NCBI RefSeq assembly: GCF_023100905.1
Contig: NZ_CP064686.1
Coordinates: 3,286,001-3,350,000, forward strand
DNA length: 64,000 nucleotides
Direction of reading: 5' to 3'
Source: Bradyrhizobium sp. 4
Lineage (GTDB): Bacteria > Pseudomonadota > Alphaproteobacteria > Rhizobiales > Xanthobacteraceae
How positions within the stretch are numbered: the stretch's first letter is position 1; the number at the start of each line of letters is the position of its first letter. This document shows positions 45,440 to 53,544 of this stretch, piece after piece. Position numbers and translations under genes: made by a program. The notes under the pieces were generated by a model. The model ran no database searches. It had not been told where the DNA came from and was given only the letters and a program-made list of their open reading frames with translations.

Positions 45440-46663
45440 ATGGGACCGCTGAAGGGCATCAAGGTCGTCGACATGACCACCGTGCTGATGGGTCCCTATG
45501 CGACCCAGATGCTCGGCGACTACGGCGCAGACGTCATCAAGGTGGAATCTCTGGACGGCGACGTCACCCGCCTGATCGGTCCGATGCGGCACGCCGGCAT
45601 GGGCCCGGTGTTCCTCAACACCAACCGCAGCAAGCGCTCGATCTGCCTCGACCTGAAGAAACCCGCCGGCCGCGGGGCCGTGCTGCGCTTGCTGAAAGAT
45701 GCCGACGTTCTCGTCTACAACGTCCGCCCGCAGGCAATGGCGCGGCTTCAACTGGGCTATGACGTTGTTGCCAAGATCAATCCGCGTTTGGTCTATGCCG
45801 GCGTGTTCGGCTTCGGCCAGGACGGGCCGTATGCTGCAAAACCCGCCTATGACGATCTGATCCAGGGCGCCACCGCGCTGCCGGCTCTGATGGCGCAGAC
45901 CGGTGACGGCGTGCCGCGCTATGTGCCGAACGCACTGGTCGATCGCATTGTCGGCCTTACCGCCGTCGGCGCGATCTGCGCCAGCCTCGTGCACCGCGAC
46001 CGCACCGGACGCGGTCAGCGCGTCGACATCCCGATGTTCGAGACCATGGCCGGCTTCGTCATGGGCGACCACATGGGCGGGCTCACCTACGAGCCCCCGC
46101 TGGACAAAGGCGGTTACGCCCGCCATCTCTCGCGCGACCGCCGGCCCTACAAGACGTCGGACGGCTATCTCAGCGTCATCGTCTACAACGACAAGCAGTG
46201 GGAGAACTTCTTCAAGGCGACGGGACGCGACGATCTGCGGGCCGACGCGATGTTCGCGACATTCGCCGGCCGCGCCGCCAATATCGACGTGGTCTACGCC
46301 GAGCTCGCGCGCATCTTCGAGACGCGTTCCACAACGGAATGGATCGACCTGCTCACCAAGGCCGACGTGCCTGTGATGCCGATGCACGATCTCGCGTCGA
46401 TGCTGCACGATGAGCATCTGGAGGCGACCGGCTTTTTCCCGGTGGTGAACCATCCAACTGAAGGGCCGATCCGGAGTATGAGGGTGACGGCGACCTGGTC
46501 GGAGACCGAAGCCGAACCGGTGCGGCTCGCGCCGCAGCTGAACGAGCACGGCGCGGAAATCCTCCGTGAGGTCGGCTACTCCGCGGACGAGATCGACGCC
46601 ATGGTCCGCGATGGCGTCACCCGTTCGCCGCCCCGTAATGACGATGCACAGGTGCGTCCGTGA
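45440..46663 (+). CDS. CaiB/BaiF CoA-transferase family protein
   Basis: 407-residue class III CoA-transferase. Family marks are LKGIKVVDMTTVLMGPYATQ at the start, NTNRSKRSICLDLKKPAGR and the catalytic aspartate in PNALVDRIVGLTAVGAICASL. It would move CoA between organic acids and so activate a carboxylate. A GGGAG site precedes ATG 45440. It overlaps the next gene by 4 bp (GTGA) and is part of a three-gene acyl-CoA operon. Confidence 0.92.
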   Translation: MGPLKGIKVVDMTTVLMGPYATQMLGDYGADVIKVESLDGDVTRLIGPMRHAGMGPVFLNTNRSKRSICLDLKKPAGRGAVLRLLKDADVLVYNVRPQAMARLQLGYDVVAKINPRLVYAGVFGFGQDGPYAAKPAYDDLIQGATALPALMAQTGDGVPRYVPNALVDRIVGLTAVGAICASLVHRDRTGRGQRVDIPMFETMAGFVMGDHMGGLTYEPPLDKGGYARHLSRDRRPYKTSDGYLSVIVYNDKQWENFFKATGRDDLRADAMFATFAGRAANIDVVYAELARIFETRSTTEWIDLLTKADVPVMPMHDLASMLHDEHLEATGFFPVVNHPTEGPIRSMRVTATWSETEAEPVRLAPQLNEHGAEILREVGYSADEIDAMVRDGVTRSPPRNDDAQVRP

Positions 46664-47796
46664 GCTTCATCACCGGTGTCGGCCTCACGCCTTTCGGCAA
46701 GCACGAAGGTTCGTCCTCGCTCGACCTGATGAGCAGGGCCGCGCAGGCCGCGCTCGACGACGCCGGGCTCGAGCGCGCCGACATCGACGGCATCCTCTGT
46801 GGCTACTCCACCGTCTCGCCGCACATCATGCTGGCGACCGTCTTTGCCGAGCATTTCGGCATCCGTCCCAGTTACGCCCACGCCGTCCAGGTCGGGGGCG
46901 CGACCGGCCTCGCGATGACCATGCTGGCGCATCACCTCGTCGAGGCTGCAGTCGCCCGCAACGTGCTCGTGGTCGCCGGTGAGAACCGTCTCACCGGACA
47001 GAGCCGCGATGCCTCGATCCAGGCGTTGGCGCAGGTCGGCCATCCCGACTACGAGGTGCCGCTCGGCCCGACCATTCCCGCCTACTACGGTCTGGTCGCC
47101 AACAGATACATGCACGAATACGGCGTGACGGAAGAAGATCTCGCCGAATTCGCCGTGCTGATGCGCGCCCACGCCTGCACCCATCCCGGTGCGCAATTCC
47201 GCGATTCCATCACTGTTGGCGACGTCATGGCCTCGAAGCCGGTGGCGATGCCGCTGAAGCTGCTCGATTGCTGCCCGGTGTCCGACGGCGGCGCCGCCTT
47301 CGTCATCAGCCGCGAGCGGACCGGAGAGGCCGGCGTGCGCATTCGCGGCTGTGCCCAGGCTCATACCCATCAGCACGTCACTGCAGCGCCCGCCCTAAGC
47401 GAACTCGGCGCCGAGATCTCCGTCGCCCGCGCCAGGGAGGCCACCGGCCTCGCGATTTCCCACGTGCGCTACGCGGCGATCTACGACAGCTTTACGATCA
47501 CGCTCGCGATGCTGCTGGAAGACCTTGGCCTTGCTGGCCGGGGCGAGGCAGCCGCACGCGTGCGCGCCGGCCATTTCAGCCGCGACGGCGCGATGCCGCT
47601 GAACACCCATGGCGGCCTGCTCAGCTACGGTCATTGCGGCGTCGGTGGCGCCATGGCGCATCTGGTGGAAACGCATCTGCAGATGACGGGGCGAGCGGCG
47701 AATCGTCAGGTGCGCGACGCCTCGATCGCGCTGCTGCACGGCGACGGCGGCGTGCTGTCGTCTCACGTCAGCATGTTCCTGGAGCGGGTGCGATGA
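46660..47796 (+). CDS. Thiolase-fold protein lacking the nucleophilic cysteine (Ltp2-like)
   Basis: 378 residues from GTG 46660, overlapping the CoA-transferase stop. The thiolase fold is clear, but the usual Cys-Ala-Ser/Thr-Gly loop reads QVGGATG, so the nucleophile is missing. The C-terminal loop reads SYGHCGVGG in place of GHPIGATG. Thiolase-fold proteins without the cysteine include the Ltp2-type aldolases that split acyl-CoA side chains together with a DUF35 protein, and a DUF35 protein is encoded next. I therefore infer a retro-aldolase or CoA-ester lyase rather than a thiolase. Confidence 0.82.
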   Translation: MSFITGVGLTPFGKHEGSSSLDLMSRAAQAALDDAGLERADIDGILCGYSTVSPHIMLATVFAEHFGIRPSYAHAVQVGGATGLAMTMLAHHLVEAAVARNVLVVAGENRLTGQSRDASIQALAQVGHPDYEVPLGPTIPAYYGLVANRYMHEYGVTEEDLAEFAVLMRAHACTHPGAQFRDSITVGDVMASKPVAMPLKLLDCCPVSDGGAAFVISRERTGEAGVRIRGCAQAHTHQHVTAAPALSELGAEISVARAREATGLAISHVRYAAIYDSFTITLAMLLEDLGLAGRGEAAARVRAGHFSRDGAMPLNTHGGLLSYGHCGVGGAMAHLVETHLQMTGRAANRQVRDASIALLHGDGGVLSSHVSMFLERVR

Positions 47797-48152
47797 GCGA
47801 GCGTCTAGCCGACTGGACCAAGGGCGAACAGGCCGTCATTTATCAGACCTGCACCGCATGCGGCCATGTGCAGTATTTTCGTCGCGCCTTCTGCGCGGCC
47901 TGCGGCGCGTCCGATTCGCGCGAGCAGCGCGCCAGCGGCAAGGGCAGGGTCTACGCGACGTCGCTGGTCTGCCGCGCCGCCACGCCCGAGACGCGCGCGC
48001 ACGTGCCTTACAACATCCTGCTGGTCGATTGCGCCGAGGGTTTTCGCATGATGGCGCATGGTGAGAATGATCTCGCCATCGGCGATGAGGTCAGCGCGAG
48101 CTTCAAACGGTTCGCCGGCAAGCTGGTGCCGTTCTTCGCCAAAGACGGATAG
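47793..48152 (+). CDS. DUF35 OB-fold, zinc-ribbon acyl-CoA partner protein
   Basis: 119 residues. An N-terminal rubredoxin-like zinc ribbon with C20-x-x-C23 and C34-x-x-C37 (CTACGHVQYFRRAFCAACG) is followed by an OB fold (GKGRVYATSLVCRAAT to the end). DUF35 proteins bind thiolase-fold partners and help hold acyl-CoA. It overlaps the preceding Cys-less thiolase by 4 bp (ATGA), which supports a complex. The longer frame from 47268 is read-through and is rejected. Confidence 0.9.
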   Translation: MSERLADWTKGEQAVIYQTCTACGHVQYFRRAFCAACGASDSREQRASGKGRVYATSLVCRAATPETRAHVPYNILLVDCAEGFRMMAHGENDLAIGDEVSASFKRFAGKLVPFFAKDG

Positions 48153-48163
48153 TGAAATTGGAT

Positions 48164-48198
48164 GTAGCCCTGATTGCGCTGCGCTCCATCTGGGCTAC
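48164..48198. repeat. Short palindromic repeat (GTAGCCC...GGGCTAC)
   Basis: Inverted repeat with arms GTAGCCC and GGGCTAC around TGATTGCGCTGCGCTCCATCT. The GCGCTGCGCTCCATC core is, as I recall, frequent in Bradyrhizobium intergenic repeats. It lies directly after the DUF35 gene. Confidence 0.65.
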
Positions 48199-48222
48199 TG
48201 CAGCAACGCAAGCGGTGGGATC

Positions 48223-48306
48223 CGTCATTCGGGGGCGGTCCTGAGAGACCGAGCCTGGAACGGGAATTCTGGGCCTGGCCTGTGCGAGGGCCACCCCGGA
48301 ATGACG
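48223..48306. repeat. Palindromic repeat (CGTCATTCGGGG...CCCCGGAATGACG)
   Basis: An 84-bp segment whose ends are near-perfect inverted copies (CGTCATTCGGGGGCGG against CCACCCCGGAATGACG). Related to the element at 2219-2261. Together with the repeat at 48164 it forms a compound repeat block after the acyl-CoA operon. Confidence 0.65.
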
Positions 48307-48328
48307 AAAGCACTCACCCGACTCTTAA

Positions 48329-48430
48329 CTAGCGCCCGTAGAACAGGATGCTGGCGATGACGAGCATCGCCATCACCGCCAGCATATGCGCGAACGCTTC
48401 CGAGGCCGCCCCCTTGGTGGCTTCCTTCAT
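48329..48430 (-). CDS. 33-residue small membrane protein
   Basis: Reads MKEATKGAASEAFAHMLAVM and then a hydrophobic stretch ending in LFYGR, from ATG 48430 to TAG 48329. GGGAGAATACGGC precedes the ATG, a good ribosome site, and one membrane helix spans about residues 14-30. Too short for normal gene finders, but start, site and membrane composition agree. It lies next to the repeat block. Function unknown. Confidence 0.6.
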   Translation of the reverse strand: MKEATKGAASEAFAHMLAVMAMLVIASILFYGR

Positions 48431-48701
48431 GCCGTATTCTCCCTAGACTTGGGCGTGACTCATCGATGCGCGGTTAGCGCCCAACGGCCAATTGTTTTTA
48501 CTCGGAACACCCCTTGCGAGTATCCGCCGCGATCAAGTCCCCACGCGGCGAATATCGACTGTACCAAGGTCGTTCAGCAATGCGGCGGCATTTTGACTCG
48601 ATGTTGTTGCTCCTGCGGACGCGCAAGAATACAGTTTCGTGGAACTTTCGCCGCTAACGACAAAAAGCATCAAAGGCTTAGGGAAAAACTTCAGGAAAAT
48701 C

Positions 48702-49229
48702 ATGGCCCGTATCAACTACAGCGACCCATCCCAAGCATCCGACCGCACCCGCGAAATCCTCGACAAGAATCGCAATGCCAACATCTTCCGCATGATGTCG
48801 CATTCGCCGAGCTACTTTGAGCAATACTGCCGCCTCGGCGGTGCCATCCGCCACAAGGGCGAACTCGATCCGATCGTGCGCGAGCTCGCGATCACTCGCA
48901 CTGGCATCCTGTGCGAGGCGCCGTATGAGATCGTCGCGCACAAGCGTATCGGCAAGAATGTCGGCGTCACCGACGAGCAGAATGAGGCGCTCGAGAACTG
49001 GCAGACCGCGAGCTGTTTCGACGAGACGCAACGCGCCGCGCTCGCGTTCACCGACGAGATCGTGAAGCTGAACAAGCCGACGGATGCGATCTTCAAGGCG
49101 ATCGCGGCGAAGTTGACGCCAGCCGCGCTCGTCGAGCTGCAGCTCTCGGTCGGATTCTACATCATGACGTCAAAGTTTCTGGAGACCTTTGAGATCGACC
49201 TTCAGCCGGTCACCGAAGTGGTAGGCTGA
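48702..49229 (+). CDS. Carboxymuconolactone decarboxylase/AhpD-like family protein
   Basis: 175-residue all-helical protein of the CMD/AhpD superfamily; the segment ELAITRTGILCEAPYEIVAHKRIGKNVGVTDEQ carries the family signature. The CxxC redox pair of AhpD is reduced to one cysteine (CEAPYE), so it is probably not a peroxidase but a small-molecule enzyme or unknown function. An AGGAAAATC site supports ATG 48702; the longer frame from 48639 is rejected. Confidence 0.82.
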   Translation: MARINYSDPSQASDRTREILDKNRNANIFRMMSHSPSYFEQYCRLGGAIRHKGELDPIVRELAITRTGILCEAPYEIVAHKRIGKNVGVTDEQNEALENWQTASCFDETQRAALAFTDEIVKLNKPTDAIFKAIAAKLTPAALVELQLSVGFYIMTSKFLETFEIDLQPVTEVVG

Positions 49230-49255
49230 TCGAGCAATTGCTGTGAGGGACGCTC

Positions 49256-49558
49256 ATGACGATCGATGAATATGCCGCCTGGGCTGCAACGATTGCGAAA
49301 GTCGATGAGCGTCCGTCCAACGAACGGCTGTCCTATCTAGGGCTCGGCCTCGCCGGCGAATCCGGCGAAGTCGCCGACCACATCAAGAAGCTGCTCCGCG
49401 ATGACTGGCTCGACCAGGCGGGCCTCGTCGAAGAGCTGGGTGATGTCATCTATTACTGGGCATGCCTGTGCGTGGCGACCGGCCAGCAGCCATCCGAGCT
49501 GCTCAAGACCAGTGCCGCAAAGATCAAGCGGCGGATCAGCGAGGCGGCGAGCCGCTAG
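49256..49558 (+). CDS. MazG-like nucleotide pyrophosphohydrolase domain protein
   Basis: 100 residues forming a single MazG-type helical domain. Metal-binding acids are visible as E35-S-G-E38 in GLAGESGEVADH and E60-L-G-D63 in VEELGDVIYYWA, matching the ExxE and ExxD pattern. It would hydrolyse non-canonical or excess NTPs to NMP and pyrophosphate; the substrate cannot be told. It ends 5 bp from the convergent glutaminase gene. Confidence 0.88.
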   Translation: MTIDEYAAWAATIAKVDERPSNERLSYLGLGLAGESGEVADHIKKLLRDDWLDQAGLVEELGDVIYYWACLCVATGQQPSELLKTSAAKIKRRISEAASR

Positions 49559-49563
49559 GCCGC

Positions 49564-51411
49564 TCAGGTCGACGTCAGGATATCCACCCTGGCGTTGGCG
49601 ACGATCAGGCGGTCGGCGAGAAGCTGCGCAAGATTGCGCATGATGCGTTCGCTGGCGTGCGGGTGCTGCTTGCGGAAGCGTTCGAACGCTTTCAGAGGCG
49701 CCTCGAACGCGGTCGCCGCCATATCCGCGAACACGTCGGCGGAGCGAGTGGTCTCGATCAGCGCCATCTCGCCGAACGCCATGCCGGCGGTGAGTGTTGC
49801 GAGCCGTACTCCGTCGGGCAGGGTGACATGCACCGCGCCGCTGCGCAGGAAGAAAAGGGAATCGGCTGCGGCGCCCGTGGTGAGGATTTTCGCGCCAGAC
49901 TGATAGGTCCGGATCGTGCAGATCGAGGCGAGGTCGGTCAGCTCTTCCTCGCTCATGCCGGCCAGCAGCGGCTGCTCGGCAAGTTCGGTGGTCTCGTGGA
50001 AATCGATCGAGCCTCCGTACCGATAGATGATCTGGTCTTCGGCCCATTCGATCGCGGTGTCGAGCAAATAGAAGTCGCGGACGTTCTTGAGCTCGGCGGT
50101 CCATTCCCGCAGGCTGTCCCATTCCTTGGAGGCACGCCTGACGCCTGACAGCACGACGGTCACATTCAGCACCGCGAGTTCCTCGAACGCCTCGGCCACC
50201 AACCGCGCTCCGGCGCGTGTGGTGGAGGTGACGCGGTGGAGATCGCAGATCACGAATTGCGGCCGCGGCCGCCCCGCAAGCCGGCGCGAGACATAGTCGA
50301 CCGCCGACAGCGACAGCGTGCCGACCAGCTCGATGATCCGCACCTCCTGCTCGTGGGCTGCGAGAATATCGCGCTCCTGCGGGCGGCGCACGCGCCGCGA
50401 CGGACTCTTGCCGATGTCGTAATCGGCGATGACGGCGTTGCGCGCGTCGTCGCTCCGGTTGAGCATGTGCAAATCGTAATGCGAGGACAGCGCCTCGCAC
50501 ACCTTGATGCCGCGCACGCTGTTGCCGTGCTTGTCGAGTCTTGGCGAATAGCTGCCGAGCCCGAGGCGAGCGGGGAGGGCGGCGAGAATTCCGCCGCCGA
50601 CGCCACTCTTGGCGGGGATGCCGATCCGGTAGATCCATTCGCCGGCATAGTCGTACATGCCCGACGACGTCATCACCGAGAGCGTGCGCGAGATCGCGTA
50701 AGGCGTCAGCACCTGCTCGCCGGTAACCGGGTTGACGCCGCGGTTGGCGAGCGTTGCCGCCATCACCGCGATGTCGCGCGCGGTGACCAGTACCGCGCAT
50801 TGCCGGAAATAGACGTCGAGCACGGCGGCGACATCGTCCGAGATCACCGCATTGGTCTTGAGGAGATAGCCGATGGCGCGATTGCGGTCGCCGGTCTGGC
50901 TTTCGGAAGCGTAGACGGCCTCGTCGACGGCGAGGTCGCGGCCGGCAAAACGACCGAGCGCGAGGCGAATGTGCTCGAAAGCGTCCCGACCCTTGCTGTC
51001 GTGGATCAGCCCGGTGCAGGCGATCGCGCCGGCATTGACCATCGGGTTGAACGGATGGTTGTCCGAGTTGAGCCGGATCGAGTTGAAAGGATCGCCGGAG
51101 GGCTCGACGCCGATCGCGCTCTCGACCCTGTTTGCGCCGAGCAGGTCCAGCGCCAGTGCGAACACGAACGGCTTTGACATCGACTGGATGGTGAAGGGTA
51201 CCCTGGAGTCGCCGACCTCGTAGACATGACCGTCCAGGGTCGCGAGGCTGATGCCGAAACAAGCAGGATCGGCCTTGCCGAGCTCGGGAATGTAGTCGGC
51301 GACGGCGCCCGAGGTCTCCGCCGAGAATTCGTTGAGGCAATTGTCCAGAAACCGCAGCAAAGGCGGCTTCGAACGGGTCCATGCGGTGGCGAGAGGCGAA
51401 AGCGGTTTCAT
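49564..51411 (-). CDS. Glutaminase A fused to STAS and cyclic-nucleotide-binding domains
   Basis: 615 residues. Residues about 20-310 are a serine-dependent glutaminase with nucleophile S77 and K80 in FTIQSMSKP, plus NPMVNAGAI and the GVGGGILA region. Residues about 350-460 are STAS-like (VICDLHRVTSTTRAGARLVAEAF). Residues about 480-610 are a cyclic-nucleotide-binding domain with the cassette FGEMALIETTRSADV. E. coli-type glutaminases have about 310 residues, so this is twice that size, with two regulatory domains. Glutamine breakdown to glutamate and ammonia may be controlled by a cyclic nucleotide and by a STAS partner. It is convergent with the MazG-like gene. Confidence 0.92.
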   Translation of the reverse strand: MKPLSPLATAWTRSKPPLLRFLDNCLNEFSAETSGAVADYIPELGKADPACFGISLATLDGHVYEVGDSRVPFTIQSMSKPFVFALALDLLGANRVESAIGVEPSGDPFNSIRLNSDNHPFNPMVNAGAIACTGLIHDSKGRDAFEHIRLALGRFAGRDLAVDEAVYASESQTGDRNRAIGYLLKTNAVISDDVAAVLDVYFRQCAVLVTARDIAVMAATLANRGVNPVTGEQVLTPYAISRTLSVMTSSGMYDYAGEWIYRIGIPAKSGVGGGILAALPARLGLGSYSPRLDKHGNSVRGIKVCEALSSHYDLHMLNRSDDARNAVIADYDIGKSPSRRVRRPQERDILAAHEQEVRIIELVGTLSLSAVDYVSRRLAGRPRPQFVICDLHRVTSTTRAGARLVAEAFEELAVLNVTVVLSGVRRASKEWDSLREWTAELKNVRDFYLLDTAIEWAEDQIIYRYGGSIDFHETTELAEQPLLAGMSEEELTDLASICTIRTYQSGAKILTTGAAADSLFFLRSGAVHVTLPDGVRLATLTAGMAFGEMALIETTRSADVFADMAATAFEAPLKAFERFRKQHPHASERIMRNLAQLLADRLIVANARVDILTST

Positions 51412-51433
51412 CGCCTCTCTTTGTGCAACGCAA

Positions 51434-53509
51434 TCAGGGCACGCGCAACCCGTTCGGCACCATGGTCTGCCGCCGGACCAGCAGCAGGGCGAGCAAAACC
51501 GTGGGGACGAGGATGGCGAGGCCGAGCAGCGTCACCTGCATCTGCGACAGCGGCATGATGCCGCCGCCGGGGGTGGCCACCACAAACCCGCCGATCACCA
51601 GCAGCACGCGGATCGGCCATTCCAGGGCACCGGCGCTGCGGAGATCGCCGACGAAGGGCTGGTAGCCCTGGATGCCGCCGCAGATGAACAGCGTGCCGAA
51701 CGCCGCGAGCGCCATCAGCCCGAGACCGGCGAGATAGGGGCTCGGTCCCTGCAGCACCAGCGCCGGATTGAGCACGAAGAAGAACGGGATGAAATAGATG
51801 ATGCTGCCGACCCACATCGATTCCCAGCCCGTCTTCATCGCCGGCGAGCCGGCAATACCTGCGGCCGCGAATGACGCGATCGCAACTGGCGGGGTGATCG
51901 ACGACAACATGCCCCAGTAGAAGATGAACATGTGCACGGCCATCTTGTTCAGCCCGAGCTTCTCCAGCGCCGGTGCGACCAGGATGGCGAGGAAGATGTA
52001 ACAGGCCGTCGTGGTCAACCCGAGGCCGAGGATCAGGCTGGTGAGGGCGCACATGCCGAGCAGCAGGAACGGATTGTCACCGGCAATGCGCAGCAGATCG
52101 TTGGCGAGGCTCGACACCACGCCGGTCATCGAGAAGGCGCCGATCAGTAGGCCGCAGCCCGCGAGGATGCCGACAAGCTCGACGAAGGTGCGCCCGTTGA
52201 CCTCGAGGAATTTGCCGATGGTCGCCACAGTCCAGCGCGTGTCCTTCGAGAACAACTGGTTGAGGACCAGAAGCAGTGCTGTGGCGTAGAATGGCGCATG
52301 GCTCTCGCGCTTGAAGTAGAGCAGCATGACGATCAGCAGCGCGATCACGAAGACGTAGTACCAGCCGTCCCGGATCGTATCCATGACCCGCGGCAGCTCC
52401 GCGCGCGGAATACCCTTCAGCCCGTGTCGTGCGGCGTAAGAATCGACCTGCATGAACAGACCGATGTAATAGAGCGCGGCCGGAATGGTGGCGGCGATCG
52501 CGACATCGGCGTAGCTGACATTGAGGAATTGCGCGATCACGAAGGCGGTCGCGCCCATCACCGGCGGCGCCAGCACCGCGCCGGTCGAGGCACAGGCCTC
52601 GATCGCGCCGGCATAAGATGCGCGAAAGCCGCTCTTCTTCATCACCGGAATGGTCATGGTGCCGGCGGTGAGCACGTTGGAGATGATCGAGCCCGACATC
52701 ATGCCGAGCAGGCCGCTAGCGAAGATGCAGACCTTTGCCGCGCCGCCGCGGAAGGTGCCGCACAGCGCGAAGGCGAGATTGATGAAGAACTTTCCGGCGC
52801 CGGTCATCATCAGCGCGGTGCCAAACACCAGGAAGCCGATCACGGTGTCGGCAAACGCCTGGATGGGAATGCCGAGCAGGCTTTCGCCCGACAGCACGTG
52901 ATAGGCGGTCGCTTGCTCCAGCGTCGACTGCGTGCCGCGGAACGGCCCGAGCCAGCTGGATTCTGCGAACAGCGGATAGACGGTGAAGGGGAGCACGCTC
53001 AGTAGCAGGCTCCAGCCGCCGGTCCGGCGCAGCGCCTCCATCAGCATCACCCACATCACGAGACCCGCGGCTGTCACGCTGTTCGGCGCGCCGCCGAATT
53101 CCCAGCCGGCCTCCGCGGCCTTGCGCACGTTCGACATCAACACAAGCGCTGCGGCAAAAGTCACGACGAAGCAGAGGAGATCATACCAGGGAATGCGGTC
53201 GAGCGGCGCGCGTGCGGTCCCCGGGAAGATCAGGAACGTGAACGGCAGCATCAGGGCGATCAGGAGATAGAAGTACTCCGTGTTGAGCTGGGTGTAGCCG
53301 ACGAAGAAGCGCAGCGAGAATTGCTGGTTGATGCAGAGCAGGACGGTCGCGGCGGTCGCGACGACGAGCATCCAGCGCCACGCGCCGGGCAAGCTTCGGA
53401 CGCGCGTGACCTCCGCTTCCTGCATGTTGCCGGCGGCGCCATGCGGATCGTCGAACACGATCCGCTTGGCCTCGTCCTGCGCGGCGGTAGAGACTGAAGC
53501 AGACGACAT
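51434..53509 (-). CDS. TRAP transporter fused permease (DctQ-DctM), TAXI type
   Basis: 691 residues with about 16-18 hydrophobic segments: an N-terminal part equivalent to the small DctQ subunit and a large DctM part (LFVGYTQLNTEY region onward, then LIGAFSMTGVVSSLANDLLRI and MGATAFVIAQFLNV). It imports an organic acid with sodium or proton coupling using the TAXI binding protein encoded upstream, 35 bp away on the same strand. It lies between the glutaminase gene and the transporter's binding protein. Substrate unknown. Confidence 0.92.
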   Translation of the reverse strand: MSSASVSTAAQDEAKRIVFDDPHGAAGNMQEAEVTRVRSLPGAWRWMLVVATAATVLLCINQQFSLRFFVGYTQLNTEYFYLLIALMLPFTFLIFPGTARAPLDRIPWYDLLCFVVTFAAALVLMSNVRKAAEAGWEFGGAPNSVTAAGLVMWVMLMEALRRTGGWSLLLSVLPFTVYPLFAESSWLGPFRGTQSTLEQATAYHVLSGESLLGIPIQAFADTVIGFLVFGTALMMTGAGKFFINLAFALCGTFRGGAAKVCIFASGLLGMMSGSIISNVLTAGTMTIPVMKKSGFRASYAGAIEACASTGAVLAPPVMGATAFVIAQFLNVSYADVAIAATIPAALYYIGLFMQVDSYAARHGLKGIPRAELPRVMDTIRDGWYYVFVIALLIVMLLYFKRESHAPFYATALLLVLNQLFSKDTRWTVATIGKFLEVNGRTFVELVGILAGCGLLIGAFSMTGVVSSLANDLLRIAGDNPFLLLGMCALTSLILGLGLTTTACYIFLAILVAPALEKLGLNKMAVHMFIFYWGMLSSITPPVAIASFAAAGIAGSPAMKTGWESMWVGSIIYFIPFFFVLNPALVLQGPSPYLAGLGLMALAAFGTLFICGGIQGYQPFVGDLRSAGALEWPIRVLLVIGGFVVATPGGGIMPLSQMQVTLLGLAILVPTVLLALLLVRRQTMVPNGLRVP

Positions 53510-53544
53510 GATCGACCCCGCGCGTGGGCAATAAACGCTGAGAA

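Noticed and set aside
48431..48701. Possible small gene upstream of the CMD-family gene
   Set aside because: Open frames here lack ribosome sites and resemble read-through; the N-terminal extension of the CMD gene from 48639 is also not supported.
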